DNA of 64,000 nt from Theocolax elegans (Eukaryota > Arthropoda > Insecta > Hymenoptera > Cerocephalidae), in contig CM047425.1 in assembly GCA_026168455.1 (NCBI GenBank), positions 25,103,058-25,167,057 of the forward strand. The letters run 5' to 3'. Each line of letters begins with the position of its first letter. Positions within the stretch are counted from its first letter, which is position 1. This document shows, one piece after another, positions 34,851 through 48,265 of this stretch. Under the pieces are notes generated by a model. That model ran no database searches, was not told where the DNA came from, and saw only the letters and a program-made list of their open reading frames with translations. Both the position numbers and the translations under genes were made by a program.

Positions 34851-35404
34851 ACGAAATACACTTTTAACTGCAAGATTTAAGCGAGACTTAAAGCCATACT
34901 TTCACAAACACTTTCAGATATACATACAGCCATACAATTAGCCATACTGAAAGATCAACTTTTCATTCCTTGTAACTACCCTCTGTATTGGTTGACACGA
35001 GAAACCAACTTAAGAAAAATCAACAAAGGACAGATGTTCTAGATAAGAAAATAACATGAAAATGTCTATTTCTCGATAAAAAAGCAAATTTCATTCCTTA
35101 TTACTACCCTCCTGTATTTAGGTGGTTGATGAAACTTCTCACACAGTTTGTGCTACTAATGCAAGAACGAGAAGACAATTTAAAGCAATCAACAAAGACA
35201 GATATTTTAGAATAACAAAATAACTCGTTGATTTTTCTTATGTCGGCTTTTATTACCAACCAATACAGAGGGTAGTTACAAGGAATGAAAAGTTGATCGT
35301 TTTGTATGGCTGTATGTGTGTCTCAAAGTGTTTGCGCAAGTATGGCTTGTAGTCTGGCTTAAATCTTGCAGTTAAAGTGTATTTCGTAAAGTATTTATTA
35401 TTTG

Positions 35405-35585
35405 TATTATCAATATATTGCCAATATGTTGCCAATATATTGCCAATATGTTGCCAATATGTTGCCAAAGTATTGTCAATATATTGCCAATATGTTGCCA
35501 ATATGTTGCCAATATATTGCCAATATGTTGCCAATATGTTGCCAACATATTGCCAAAGTATTATCAATATATCGCCAATATGTTT
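35405..35585. repeat. 11-bp minisatellite, right arm
   Basis: This is the inverted counterpart of the 31944-32104 array; unit order and number differ slightly, so the arms have diverged here. Confidence 0.85.
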
Positions 35586-37152
35586 CGTGTCTTCCAAATT
35601 GTCAATACTACCGACGAATCGATGATCTTTTATAACCTCAAGTGGATGAAACCGTGAATGAACGTCTGTCTTTGGTCATCCGAATAATTACTAAGATGCG
35701 TGACATAAATCCTCGATTTCTCATAATACCGATTTTTAGTAAAGATATGATCCAATTAATTTTAATGATATCGATTTGTTCAGCATATACTAATATATTA
35801 TAAAAAATCAGTTTAAAAATATTTGGTAAACGTAAACATATTATAGATATACTATAGCTAGATGATTCCCAGACTATTATAAAACTTCATCGAGGGTTCA
35901 GCTTACACGGACTCGGAATTAACTTACTAGCAATATTATTGCTAATATATTACCAATATATTGCGAATTAATGGTAGTTATTCATTGGCATTTTGTATAT
36001 TGAACACTCAATTCAATTCAACAGCCAGACTATTGCAATTATTATCCTACACATTTGGAACGAGTTTTCCAAAATATTTATTAAGTCTGAAACACAATGA
36101 ATTGTAATTTTAACGAAGTAACTTTTTTCGAGCACGTTTGCTCTTGCAGTGCGGACGTCGGAGAGCGTCCGCGACGGGCTTACTCCGCGAGTACAAAATT
36201 TGATGAGCGCGAACGTCGGAGAGCGCCCGCGGCGGGCTTACTCCGCGAACACAAAATTTGATGTGCGCGAACATCGGAGAGCGCTCGCGGTAGCATTATG
36301 TTTTTTAAACGGAGAATTGAGGCTTGAGCTAAATTTCATTTTACACGGACTAGGAATTATTTACCTAGCAATATTATTGCCAATATACTTGCAAAATTAA
36401 TTAATATATTTCCATTATGTAGCGATATATCTTTATGGTAAACGTATTTATTGGCTATATTGTACACAAAACTTAATTCAATTCAAAATTTTATTGTCTT
36501 AAGATTCGTCATAAAGGTTTCAATAAATTAATGTAAATACGAAGAGATTAAAAACTGTAATAATCTCATATTTATAACGCACGCGTATCATAGATTTAGT
36601 AAGTAAATTAATAATAGTAGTAATGAATTTATTAGTCTGCGGTATAATTCAAACTTAAATAAAAATCATTTCCTTGATTGTACATTTTATTCATACAATC
36701 AATCTCGTAAAATATATTTTGCGATTCATTCGCTTTCGCGATCTTCGCTTCTGCTATACGCATTAGCTATGTTCAGGCGCCTCGGCCGCTTCGCCCGTTG
36801 ACCTGTTGCATTAGAACTCGCGCGGCAACGCCGCTCACCTTTCTTCCCTAATCCGGCCTCTGATTGGCCCATTTCAAAAATTAATTACGCCTCGCCTAAT
36901 TAATATTTTTTAAAAATTCCGACGGGGTTATACTCGAATTAATTTTCTGAATCGGAATATATATATATGTTACCTATGTTTCTGGATCACCCTGTATAGT
37001 CTCAATATTATATAATATTGGTTAAAAATATGTAAATTGTTACAAAAGCGTAACCTTAACTTCAAAAGCAAATCATCGCCTACAATTTTGCAGTTCCTAT
37101 TTATTCATGAAAACATAATTTTCGGTAAATTTACGTTACAATAAGGTTTTCG

Positions 37153-37277
37153 ACCTTGTAAAGTATAATCGTTTGTTTAGTAAAAAACAAACAATTAATT
37201 ATACAATCAAGATGGACAATTAAGATATAATAAGTGGTTTGTTTAAATAAACAAAAAAAAATTATACTTTACAAGGT
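37153..37277. mobile_element. 125-bp foldback
   Basis: ACCTTGTAAAGTATAAT at the left end is the exact complement of ATTATACTTTACAAGGT at the right end. Confidence 0.65.
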
Positions 37278-37891
37278 TCATAAACGTACATAGTGACGCT
37301 TTTTTAATTAAATGTATTTTTCTGAGGGGTAGGTAGGGGATGGAGTATGGGAAATACTGTAAGCAAATATATAGGGGACACTATAATGTCATCAGAAAGG
37401 AATATTATCTTAATTGTTTTGTTTATTTATGTAAATAAACAAGTAAGTTAACACGTGAATTTGATTACGTAATTAGTTATGTCTCGCTATACCTGCGTAC
37501 ATACTAATGTTACAAAACGACCATATATATAACAACATGGAAAAACTCTGCAGCATAAAATAGAACAATAATAATGTGAGATGGGTAAAACGAACTAGAG
37601 CTTATTCAGCTTTTCTCTACTCTCATAAGTGCCGAACCCTACACTTAACATTCGCTCTGACGGTCCTTATCACTTAACGCACTATTCGTCTCGATGACAG
37701 CAGTTACACCACGGACCTGGTCCTTAAGAGGACTCAGGTCCTCTCCTCAGTATAATCTCAAATAATAAAAATCATCTCACAAGGGGAGCACATGATCTTC
37801 GGGAAGCAGATCTTATCGTAACTTTGGTATGTCTTTTGAAACGAAGAAATATGAAGAGCCAAGTTATTACTTGTCAATGGCCTCTTTGATG

Positions 37892-38306
37892 AAAGTTATT
37901 CGACATCTAATAATAATTTCAATGATAATTACTTCCAATTTGATCGTTTACAACTCGGAAACAAATAAAGATATACAATCGAACCTAAAATCAAAAGAAG
38001 GTTGAGTTCAAGTAGTACAATTTGAAAAAAGAAGCTTCAATTACTCAATTTGGAGCAAATTTATCAAAAAAATAAAAAAATGAAGAAATTTTAACCAAAA
38101 TTTAATATGAAAGATTTATTGTTTCTTTTAACCTAAAATTCTTCAATTTCTTATTTTCTTCATAACTTTGCTTCAAATTGAGTAATTGAAGCTTCTTTTT
38201 TTTCAAACCATATCTACTTGAACTATCAACTATTTATTCCAAGTTATAAACAATTAAATCGGAAGTTATTTTTATTGAAATTATTATTAGATGTCGAATT
38301 ACTTTG
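37892..38306. mobile_element. ~415-bp foldback
   Basis: TTCGACATCTAATAATAATT on the left pairs with AATTATTATTAGATGTCGAA on the right, and GAAGCTTCAATTACTCAATT pairs nearer the centre. Confidence 0.7.
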
Positions 38307-38423
38307 GTACGATGGAGGTTCGGAGAGTTAGCTTCACAAATCCACAACCCGAAAGCAGTAAGCGAGCAGTGGCGCTGCCGTCAGGTGAACTGAGTTCATA
38401 TTCGACAATTAAAGAAAATAGTC

Positions 38424-38715
38424 TTTACGACACGAAATCGAAGTTAAACGCGGCGTAGGTATTGATGTAATGATTAATTACATGTTACTTAGCTGATCGA
38501 AAAGTCACCATTTTGGACAAAAATAATAAGTACGAATTGACTTCGAATCAACGTTGAGATATTCATCTACATATGTTGAGACACACTCCAAAGTCACGTT
38601 GTATACTTATCACTTTTCGTCGAAAATACTGACTTCTCAATTAGCAAAGTAATTAATATGTAATTAATCATTACATCAAGACCTATACTGCTCAACTTTG
38701 ATTTCGTGTGGTAAA
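38424..38715. mobile_element. ~290-bp foldback
   Basis: ACACGAAATCGAAGTT and GATGTAATGATTAATTACAT on the left have near-complements on the right. Confidence 0.65.
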
Positions 38716-39480
38716 TTATAAAATTTTTTGTTTTTCAACTTAATGAACTAAAATTTTTATAGCATTTTTGTAGTAAAAATATATGAAAGTCGTATGATCA
38801 ATGATTCATAGCCACTGCCCAGAATCTCAACGCAATATATGCTGCCAAGAGTGTCCAATTTGATGTGGGCACTCTCCTTCTTCACTTGAGCGCATTTCTC
38901 CGTTTTCTCTCTAAAATCGCGAATGAATACAAATCCTCGTTGTTTACGAGAAAGAAGAACTGGAGTACGTAATCTCGCTTCTGTTATAGAAGACTCTCGG
39001 TAAAACATATTTTCGTATTATCGATGGCAAATTGTGTAACTACACAAAATCCAGAACCGATAAAACAAGAATCGTTTGCTCTGACGGTAAATGGCTTAGA
39101 ATCCGTCTTTACCTATAATACTATTATGTTAAAAAAACCTTTATATATAAATATATGTGTTTAAATAAATTAATATTAATATTTAGTCTAAAACTTCAAT
39201 AATAATCGAATGACAATACAATGCTTAAGAATAAGAATTATCAATGAATAATAGAAATTTACTAAATTTTCAAAGTGAAAAAAATCTATTATTTTATTAT
39301 AAGTAAATAAAAATGATATAATTTTATGATATGAGCAACAACGATTGAACGCGTTTACTTTTTTGAGAATTCCATTATATAATATGTTCTACAAAAAATA
39401 GCAAAATATTGAACTAATAAAAAGAATTAAACAATATCAAATAACTATTAATGCAATATCGAATTAAAGCTAATGTTAAA

Positions 39481-39486
39481 TTTATT
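39481..39486 (-). terminator. Poly(A) signal AATAAA of PLA1 gene B
   Basis: AATAAA on the minus strand lies about 35 nt after the gene B stop codon. Confidence 0.5.
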
Positions 39487-39520
39487 TACACATAAGTGCA
39501 TTGGAATTTTAGTATTAAAA

Positions 39521-42500
39521 TTAACCAAATATTTGATCTGTTAATTTGACGATGGCATTATTATTAGCAGATTTATCTCGAAGTAATTGTTTCTTTATAG
39601 CCTTTTTATCCTTTTGGGTAACACCTTAAAAAAATTGTCTATTAAAAATACTGAATTAATATTATATATGTATGCTATCACAATAAATTCTTACTGCAAA
39701 AATGTTCACTGGCGCTAGTTGGAACAAAGTAGCTTCCACTTATTTCACGATAATTTACAGCATCAATACCCATTTCGGGACAAATGTCTTCGGTACACTC
39801 ATCGTTTAGAAGCTCCATTATATTTTCGTATTGATGATCCCATTTGTGACCTACATATTTACACTCTTTAGATAATTTAACGTTTATTGAATCTGTAAAT
39901 AATTCGTGTGAACGACCATGACTGCAGATAGCTGTACTAATTACTGCAAAAATATGGAACAAATATTTTAATGAAAAGGATAAAATAACACATCAAAATG
40001 GAAAAATAATTTTTCGATAGAGTATCCGTAAAGTACGACTTTACGTACTGTTTTGCGGACGTAAAGTGCGACTTTACGAACACGTGTACAGTCTTTACGG
40101 ACACGTGTACAAAAAAAAATATTGTATTGAAATTGCTAAGAACTTTACGAACACTCTCTCGAAAAGTAATGTTCGCGCCTCGGCCGTAAACTTTTTCAGC
40201 CGAGTGTGGAAAGTAGCGTCCGAGGACCTGCGAAGCTAAAGTTCTACTTTACGGCCTTGGCACGAAAACTACTATTTCGATAGTGTATCCGTAAAGTACG
40301 TCTTTACGTACAGTTTTGCGGACGTAAAGTGCAACTTTACGAACACGTCTACAGACTTTACGGACACGTGTACGAAAAAAAATATTGTATTGAAATTGCT
40401 AAGAACTTTACTCTCTCGAAAAGTAATGTTCGCGCCTCGGCCGCAAACTTGTTCAGCTTCGCGTGTAAAGTAGCGATCTATTGACCTGCTTCGCAGGTCC
40501 TCGGACTCTGCTTTCCACACTCGTCCAAAAAAGTTCTACTTTACGGCCTTGGCAAAAAAGTTACTATTTATTGAAATTATTTACATTTTCAAGAAATATT
40601 AAATCTACTGAATATTTGCATTTAACGAGATGCCATAAAGCCGCTTTAGAGATTTAAATTTCTTGCCAAAAATTTATTTGATTATTCCATGTTTATTGTA
40701 AAAATAATTATTTTAAATAAAAATAAAGATTTACCCCCGCTGGCTATCATTACAAACAACATTTTTGTTAAGAGAGTGTAAATAATATTGTTTTGTTTTT
40801 GTGAAAACTTTGACTTTACTAAATGAAGAGGTTATGTTTTACTTTTCTTTAGTAAGTCAAACTTTTCACAAGAATGAAAGAATATTATTTACTATTCTTT
40901 GACAGAAATGTTGCTTATGATAGCTAGGGAGGATCACACTTTATTTTCATTTAAAATAATTATTTGCAAATTTTAATTTTTAAAGAGGTTTTGGTGCCGC
41001 CTTCAGAGGGTAATTTGTGAAATTTGTTATCTCATAACACATTATAATATTAACGAAAGAAGTCTGTCTTACTGAAAGAAACCACATGGGAACCACATAA
41101 AAACTGCATAAGTATCTTATGACACCATATGGTAATCACATAGGGAACATGGATATTATGTATAATTTTGCTGTGAGACTCCACGGAGAGCCACTTGAGA
41201 CCTATATTGTTCTCATATGGAAACCACTTAAATCCTTAAAGATTATTTTAACCTTTAGAGGACTAAAAATTTTGGATTTGCGATCATTCTAAAAAAAAGG
41301 TCAAATCTGATATTATTAAATAATTATGGGAGGATCATAGATCACGCCACTATAATGATTTTCCGGGCCTCTAAAGGTTAAAAATATTGTATAATTTAAT
41401 AATTATTCATTGAAATAATTAATGAAATAAAGATTTATAACAAATTATTATAAATATCCGTTTGATCTATCCGAATTCTATCTAATTTTTCATTAGAGAA
41501 GGCACTGTTTACTCTTCGTCTATAGACATTTCGTCCATGTGAGAGGTGTAGTTTATCTTATGGCAGATCTGTAAATTAAGATCTCCAGTTTTTTACTGAA
41601 GAACCAAAACTAAAAGTAAAGGACGAAACACCTATAATTTTTTAAAATGAGACCTCTCTGCCAAATCACACATAATATATATGTTCCCGGTGTGTCATAA
41701 AGGATCTTCATACAATTTAATACATTATTATTTATTAGTGTATAATTTTTTTTAAAATAGAAGAACATTTATCAAAACTATTCAATATTATAATTTTTAT
41801 AAAAAAGATTTTATTTGATATCTCCGGATGTCAGCAATTTTTGCATTTTTATATACCAATACAGCATTCCTTTTCGCGAAAATTCTGATACATTTACACG
41901 AGCAAAAAACCTTTTTGAAATTTCAATGAAAAGAACAGCATTGTCTCAGATTATAATTTTTACTTACTTGTTGAGGGTAGCAAAAGAAAATTCCAAAAAG
42001 TTGCGTTTATTTTGTTACATCCTAATTGAATTTGACCACCATTGGGATAGAAATCTAAATCACCTATTACCAAATAAATATATTGATTGTAAAAGTTTCA
42101 AATATAATTACACCAATGATGTTTCTAATATATTTAATGGAAAATCAAAATTACCTAATTGATCGGGTAAACCTAATCCCAAAAGCAAAATGTGCCGACC
42201 ATTAGAATGTATTACATCAACGAATGATGCATCATTTTTGTCTAATTTTAGTGATGGATCTGCCGTTATAAAACATGGTTGAGCTGGATCTAATGCTGTA
42301 ATTCTGTCAATTAGCCATTTTACTTGTTTATTTTTTTCACCGTTTCCAATTAAATAGGATGCATGAGCACTTATATGTGCTCCTAAACTATGGCCAACAA
42401 AGTGTATGGAACCAACAGATTTTATTCCTGATATATCAGACAACAATTTTTGCTTTATTTTACTGAAAAACCTGAAGTAAAATATTAAAACATTTATTAA

Positions 42501-45500
42501 TAATGTATTTGAAATTATTTTATTCATGTTTCATAAATTTATTCTTACGTAAAAATAAATTAAGGAAAATAAAATATGTATTTAAAATTTACATACTAAC
42601 TACAAGACCACGTACAGAGTAATTAAAAATCGGCAAACGGTCAGATTGTCCAAAAAAGAAATATATTATATTATACGGATCCAAGACCGTATGGCCAGTC
42701 CTTGACAATTAATAATAATACAAAATAAGGGGATTTTATATCGCATATCACAAATCTGGAGTACTTTTACTATTTGATGGCACTAATGGGGTCAGTGGGC
42801 TCCTAATCATTTATCTCAAGAACGTTTTCGCCAGGTTATTGAGAATCTCTGAAATCGCTGTTTTCTCTATTTTCGAGCATTTTCGTGGTCGGTGATCCCG
42901 AATATGAGCTTAAATGTACAATAAGGAGCTCCTAACAATGGTCAATCTTTTAGCCCTTAAAAAAGCTGATTGTTCCAGAGTGTTTGGAGTCAAATGATTG
43001 CTTAAATCATTATGTCATTATCGTATCTGTGAATTGCATCAGATTTTCGGGAATTTAATATTGGGTTGACGACGAGTATATCCAAGGAACCAAAAAAGGC
43101 TTGCAGTACGTGGACAAATACCTAATATTCTGGCACCATTTTTACAAGTACTGTAACAACCTGTTATTGGTTTATCATAAACTTTATCACCCACGTTATA
43201 TAAAATCCAAATTGTTTTTGAAAACCAGAATAAAATCGGGAATTTAAGAAAATTGGTTAATGTCTGCGAAGATTTCCATGAAACTCATTATTGTTATATC
43301 TTGTTTGCTGGTCTTATATATCCGCTAGTGCTAGTTCAAGTTGACAGATACCTATAGTTAGTTCTATATAGATGTATATTTTGTCATCCACGCAAATTTT
43401 ATTTCAAATTAAGGTTTCTCGATGTGAAGAGGATGACGAAAAGTCATCGAAACGTCGCCATCTAATTAAATGTATGGTTTATTCACCAAGATCGAGAAAC
43501 CTTAGTTTGAAATATAGTTCGTTCTGTTGAATAATCCATGGTAAGTATGAGAAACTTTATAACTATGTGAGTGAACATTCTACATATTCTGAGGTATTTG
43601 GATACGCTGAAAACAGCCTTTCAGATACCTACTAATCTTTTCCGAATCTTGAAGGAGTCCCTTAGAAACGAGAAGATCAATTACAAGACAGCGATCAGAC
43701 TAAGACACTTTCTTCATTGCCTACGCCAAAACTTATTAATCCAGATGTTATAGAGCAGGTGAAAATGGTGAAGGATACAAATTAGCACTAACTTAAGTAA
43801 CTACTCCGCGGATCCATAGGTATCTTTTAGTTATTTAAACTAGAAAATGAAATGCCTAATTAAACTATTAGCTAATTTTCTCTTCTCGATCTAAACTTAA
43901 AATGTTTCAAATTAATGTATTTTAATAAATTACATGGTTATGCTAGCGTTTAATCAGTTAAAAATACATTATCAAATTTGAGAGTGAATTAGTGTCTTAA
44001 TTTGTATTCAATCTGTAGCATTCAGTATTCAAATATTTATACATATTTAAATGTTCAGTTTTCTAATATTTCTAAAAAAACAGATTAGCAGGTTCTCTAA
44101 TATTTCTTTCAATACCGGAATTTGATGCAATTGCAAAACATAATGATACGATCCCACCCTTCAAATTCAATAAATAATTATCATAATTGGATTTCCAAAA
44201 TAATTGTGAGTTATATACTTAGCAATTTCAGCGCCAACAATTTTAGTGCTAACTGCAGCTGAGTAATAATTCCATGTATTACTGCCATGTTGCCAATCGA
44301 CGATTATAACATTTAAATCATCCTATAATGTAAATAATTTTTATTAATTATTGTAATTATTAATTTAATTGTATTAATACTATCATTAACAATTTTAATA
44401 AAAATACATATCCTTATAATGTATTATAATTGCAACAATGATAATATGCAATCTTTAAACTTAAATAATTAATATTATTTATTGTCAATAAAATAAGATA
44501 AATATAAGTGAATAAGAAGTGTAAAAAAATTTCAAAGATAAAGAATAAAGGTATAGTCTAACGAGGATGTACAAAATCCATCGGAACGTTACCGTATATT
44601 TCAATGGTTTCTTCTAGGAGTGTGCGGGTACCCGGAAAGTCGGGTTTTACCGTAACCCGAAAATTTTCGGTCTGCTCGAATGTTTCGGGCTACCCGAAAT
44701 TTTTCGGACTACCCGAATGATTCGAGCTACCCGAATATTTCGGACTACCCGAATGTTTTGGACTGCCCGAACATTTCTCGCGCTGTCCCAATGTTTCAAT
44801 TCTAATAATTTATTAATTAATATTCCTTTCACTTTTAATGTAAAAAAGATAATAAGTTTTTAATAAGAATTACAAGGGAAATATAATAATAGGAAAATAA
44901 AATAAATAAATTAATAAATAAACCAGCTAATAATATAGCTACTTTATAAGTTTAATTTTTGAAAAACCACTTCTTTATACCAAAACTAATGAATTGAAAC
45001 TTGAATTAAATATTCGAAATTGCTGGATCACAAGAAAAATTCGGACTATCCGAAATACTCGGATTACCTGAAAAATTCGGAATACCCGAAATACTCGGTC
45101 TACCCGAAAAATTTGAACTACCCGAAATTGTCGGGTACCCCGCAAATTACGGGTTACCCGTTAAATTTTCGGGACTCGAAAATGTCGGGTACCCGCCCGA
45201 ACCCGAAGAAAATACCCGAACCCGATCGGGTCGGGTAGTCGGGCTACCCGCACACTCCAAGTTTCTTCATTAAAATCGACTATAAACCTCTTTAAAAACA
45301 CATTAAAATTATGTTATAATCGCGCAAAGAATATAGCTATACACTTTAAAATTCTGACATTCATGAGTTACTCAAACTAATAATAGTCAGAACAAAATTG
45401 CACGCAACCGAAAAATGTATTAATTTTAAGTTACCATCATAATTATTATAAGACGTCAAACTCTTTAGTACGTCAAGCAAGAATATCCGACATTATTCGT

Positions 45501-46250
45501 TTTCCACAATATTATATAATTTTTATCATTTTACTATGCTACTTTAATTAATTAGAACTTTATTGTTCATTCACTATAGAATGAAGTCATTCGAATTAAT
45601 AGAGAAAATATATACTTATTAAAATTTATTAATTATAAATTTGGTATTTATAATAAATTTTCTTTAAATAAAAGGTGAACCCTAATGAGTGTAATGGTAA
45701 GCCATTGGAAATCCAGCCAACTAAACTTATTGTTATGTTATTTTCATAATTCGAATGCATGTATTATGAGAATATAATAACGTTATTCTTATATTTTCCG
45801 TTCTTGCAAATGAAAGAATTGTTTGAAATACTGTACCAATTTTAAGAATGCATCCTTTAAATTTTGAACCCATTCGTCTTTACCACTAGCTAGGAAACCG
45901 TGGATAATAACTACAGTCGGTCGTTGAAAATCGTAGTTGATTTTCTGTATATCAAAATCATCATCTGCATGTATTTCAGCATCTTGGGATTGCTGTTGCG
46001 AATATAGGTAAAAACGTACATCTTCTGCTTTGGTTTCTTGAGTAAACAATCGATCTACGACATTCGCAAATACATTACTCGGTATACCCAAACAATTTAA
46101 CGTTGAGCCATCGGTCGCATTGAATAATAATTCATTATCACTAATCTTTTGAACTGTATCATTTATTGTATTAATCAAAGGTACAATCGAACTATAAACG
46201 TAATTAAAATTCAAGTGTAAAAAATAAATTGTAACTATTCTTTTCAACAT
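39521..46250 (-). CDS. PLA1 gene B: secreted phospholipase A1-like lipase (6 exons)
   Basis: Exons in coding order are 46250-45837, 44322-44219, 42471-42155, 42063-41968, 39943-39695 and 39624-39521. All junctions are GT/AG with the same phases as gene A, giving 427 residues. A signal peptide (about 1-20) is followed by a shorter N-terminal region than in gene A. TVVIIHGF is in exon 1. GHSLG (Ser201) and ALDPAQPCF (Asp234) are in exon 3. FYPNGGQIQLGC is in exon 4 and CSHGR (His319) in exon 5. The triad is complete. It is a tandem paralog of genes A and C on the same strand. Introns 2 and 4 carry transposon insertions (hAT element 44615-45260 lies between exons 1 and 2; foldbacks lie between exons 4 and 5). 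Expression tissue is unknown. Confidence 0.9.
40009..40560. repeat. Duplicated ~260-bp MITE-like unit in gene B intron
   Basis: Two diverged tandem copies each start CGATAG(A/T)GTATCCGTAAAG and end near TTCTACTTTACGGCCTTGG. Many short palindromes of GTAAAGT/ACTTTAC occur. The start sequence matches the terminal repeat of the element at 48482-48628. Confidence 0.7.
40690..40985. mobile_element. ~295-bp foldback in gene B intron
   Basis: AATAATTATTTTAAAT on the left pairs with ATTTAAAATAATTATT on the right; GCTATCATTA and the AACATTT/AAATGTT stretches also pair. Confidence 0.65.
41247..41391. mobile_element. ~145-bp foldback in gene B intron
   Basis: TTTTAACCTTTAGAGG on the left pairs with CCTCTAAAGGTTAAAA on the right. 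A related end sequence occurs near 57020 and 57430. Confidence 0.65.
43401..43513. other. Long hairpin with hammerhead-like core
   Basis: A 23-bp arm (43401-43423) pairs with 43491-43513 with one mismatch. Inside is GTGAAGAG, then a GATGAC/GTCATC stem (43432-43449), then GAAACGTC. The order resembles a hammerhead ribozyme core (CUGAUGA, stem II, GAAA, then GUC), but the first box has two differences. It lies in gene B intron 2 and may be a retroelement remnant. Confidence 0.4.
44615..45260. mobile_element. Non-autonomous hAT-type element in gene B intron 1
   Basis: The element is 646 bp with terminal inverted repeats TAGGAGTGTGCGGG and CCCGCACACTCCAA. It is flanked by a perfect 8-bp duplication GTTTCTTC (44607-44614, 45261-45268), the hAT signature. 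Both halves are filled with degenerate CCCGAA/TTCGGG repeats. No transposase frame is present. Confidence 0.85.
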
Positions 46251-48265
46251 TATTTCAACGATATTAATATTAATTTTAACACTAACTGCGTATCATTAAT
46301 TAAAATACAAATTTTACAAAAATATTTACTAAACTAACTTACAAAGTGTTTCAACCAATACTTATATATATATTCTGTCGCACGTGACTGCGAATTAATT
46401 TTTTCGTTTCTATTACATAACTGATAAAACTTTACGTATTTAAGGTGATACAAAAGTAGTATTTCGTTAAAAACTAAATGCATTGAATAGAAGTATATTA
46501 CGCATAAATGAGACTATAAATTTAATTTATGCAAACTTATTATAAATTGTATCATTTTTATTACTTTGTTCGTATTTTTAAGTTAATCCTCAGATAATAT
46601 TTATCTGACACAGTTGATTAAAATTAATGAATATATATATATTAACGGGATGTCGGACCCAAGTTACAGGGATCTACACCTTTCAACATAAGAATTAATT
46701 ATCTCGGAAACATTAAATTAAAAATCTGAACAAAATTCATAAGGGCAGTTTAAAGCAAAAGTGAGGGCAGGACGTATTGATTTTTTAAGAAAAAATAAAT
46801 TTGTTAATAATAATTGAATAAACAATTTTTGGTCGGTAATTATTGGTCTAAAGAGGCATGAATTTTCAACGCAAAAATCAGAATTAAGGACATGGAGTTC
46901 AGGATTTTTTCAAAAATCTATTCTTTTCTTCATAAAAAATATTATAAATTACCATTTTTATCCCCATAAAATTTGTAAATAATAAACAATACTTTATACT
47001 CTATTTAAAGTTGTCTAAAAAAAATTATCTCAGGTAGAACTCTTGCAATATAAATATATATTACGGACCACATAATTCCGAGAAAAAAATCTCGAGAATA
47101 ATAAGATTTTTTAGACGTTACTTATACTCATAATAAAACAGCATTTTACGATTTTTTTATTTTAAATTTCAAACTTAAAAAAAAGTGTGTCACAAGCCTT
47201 TTATTTCATGTTCAAATTTTGTTTCACATATTATATATAGTATAGATGAAAAAATTGAGGTCCGGAAGGTGTGCCTCAAAAAAAAATTTTTTCGATTTTA
47301 AAGAATGCGATTTGGAAGATCTTGTGTGGATTTCCTCATACATGTTTTTTATCTTATTGTCTTAATGTGTAAATAAACAAATTATCTTTCTTCCAGGGAT
47401 TTAATTATACCTTCACTTTGTGCTACACGCGAAAATAATAATTTGTTTCTTACAAAAAGTTAGAAAATTTTACGTGAATCAATGTACTCTCAATTTTTTT
47501 TCAGAATGTACACCCTTCATGGTTATGATAAAATCCACAATATCGATTATAAAGGGTTAAATCCAGGTTGTAATAAATTAACAACCAATTTTGATTTTAA
47601 AAAATTGTACGACGTTTCGTCTGCCAGGTTTTGCAGACCTCTTCAAGTACATAAATGTCAAACAGTTAGCAATGAACTTCCATTACTCGTAGATGAGTAG
47701 AGTCAAGTCAAAATTTTTAATGTACTCTCAATATATTATCAGAAATAATTATGTTTTAGAGTTAACTAATTTTAAATTAAACATTTAATTTTTAGATCAT
47801 ATTTATATTAATTTATATCAATTCATCAGATTCAGTTATAACTCTGAATTCAAAATTTAAGGTTAATCAATCGTGATTAATAAGAATCTAATATATTTAT
47901 TTATACACACTCTATATGCCACACCTCTTGCCACACAATTTAAATGATCTTTACAAATAAACTATTTTTGTAGAAGCAATTAAAATCATATGGAAAATTA
48001 TCCTTTTCATAAATAAATATCTGCGTGTTATATCGTAGTATTATATCTTACTATAACAGTAGTACGATATTGATTCCCTTTAAACTTACCGTAATTTTTA
48101 ATTATGAATAGGATTTTATTAATACAATTACTATACCCAAAGTTTAAACAATAAGAGGAACACAGATTTTTAATATTATATTTTTGCACATTTATAACAA
48201 ATATAAATAAATAAATAATTTAAAAAATTAAAAAATCAAGAGTGAGCAATACTTGATCAATTTTG
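46251..48265. other. Intergenic between PLA1 genes B and C
   Basis: No gene is supported. The short frame at 47482-47700 is not recognisable. The sequence is AT-rich. Confidence 0.4.

Larger units (their letters stand above)
30528..36994. mobile_element. 6.47-kb near-perfect palindrome (giant foldback element)
   Basis: Ends CAGGGTGATCC...GGATCACCCTG are flanked by TATA on both sides (30524-30527, 36995-36998). Mirrored positions sum to 67522 across most of the length, so each arm is about 3.2 kb. Inside each arm are a GC-rich 58-bp minisatellite (31239-31380 and its mirror) and an 11-bp minisatellite of the ATATTGGCAAC type (31944-32104 and 35405-35585). Two further palindromes of about 827 bp lie at 32661-33486 and 34023-34850, joined by copies of a shorter foldback of about 540 bp. 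No transposase was seen. TA or TATA flanks suggest a Tc1/mariner-like non-autonomous element, but a segmental inversion duplicate or assembly effect is possible. Confidence 0.85.
36995..39520. other. Intergenic with small foldbacks
   Basis: No gene was recognised. Three hairpins are annotated separately. The region 37560-37830 is less AT-rich but gives no readable frame, and the minus-strand frame near 38757-39008 is not recognisable as a protein. Confidence 0.4.
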
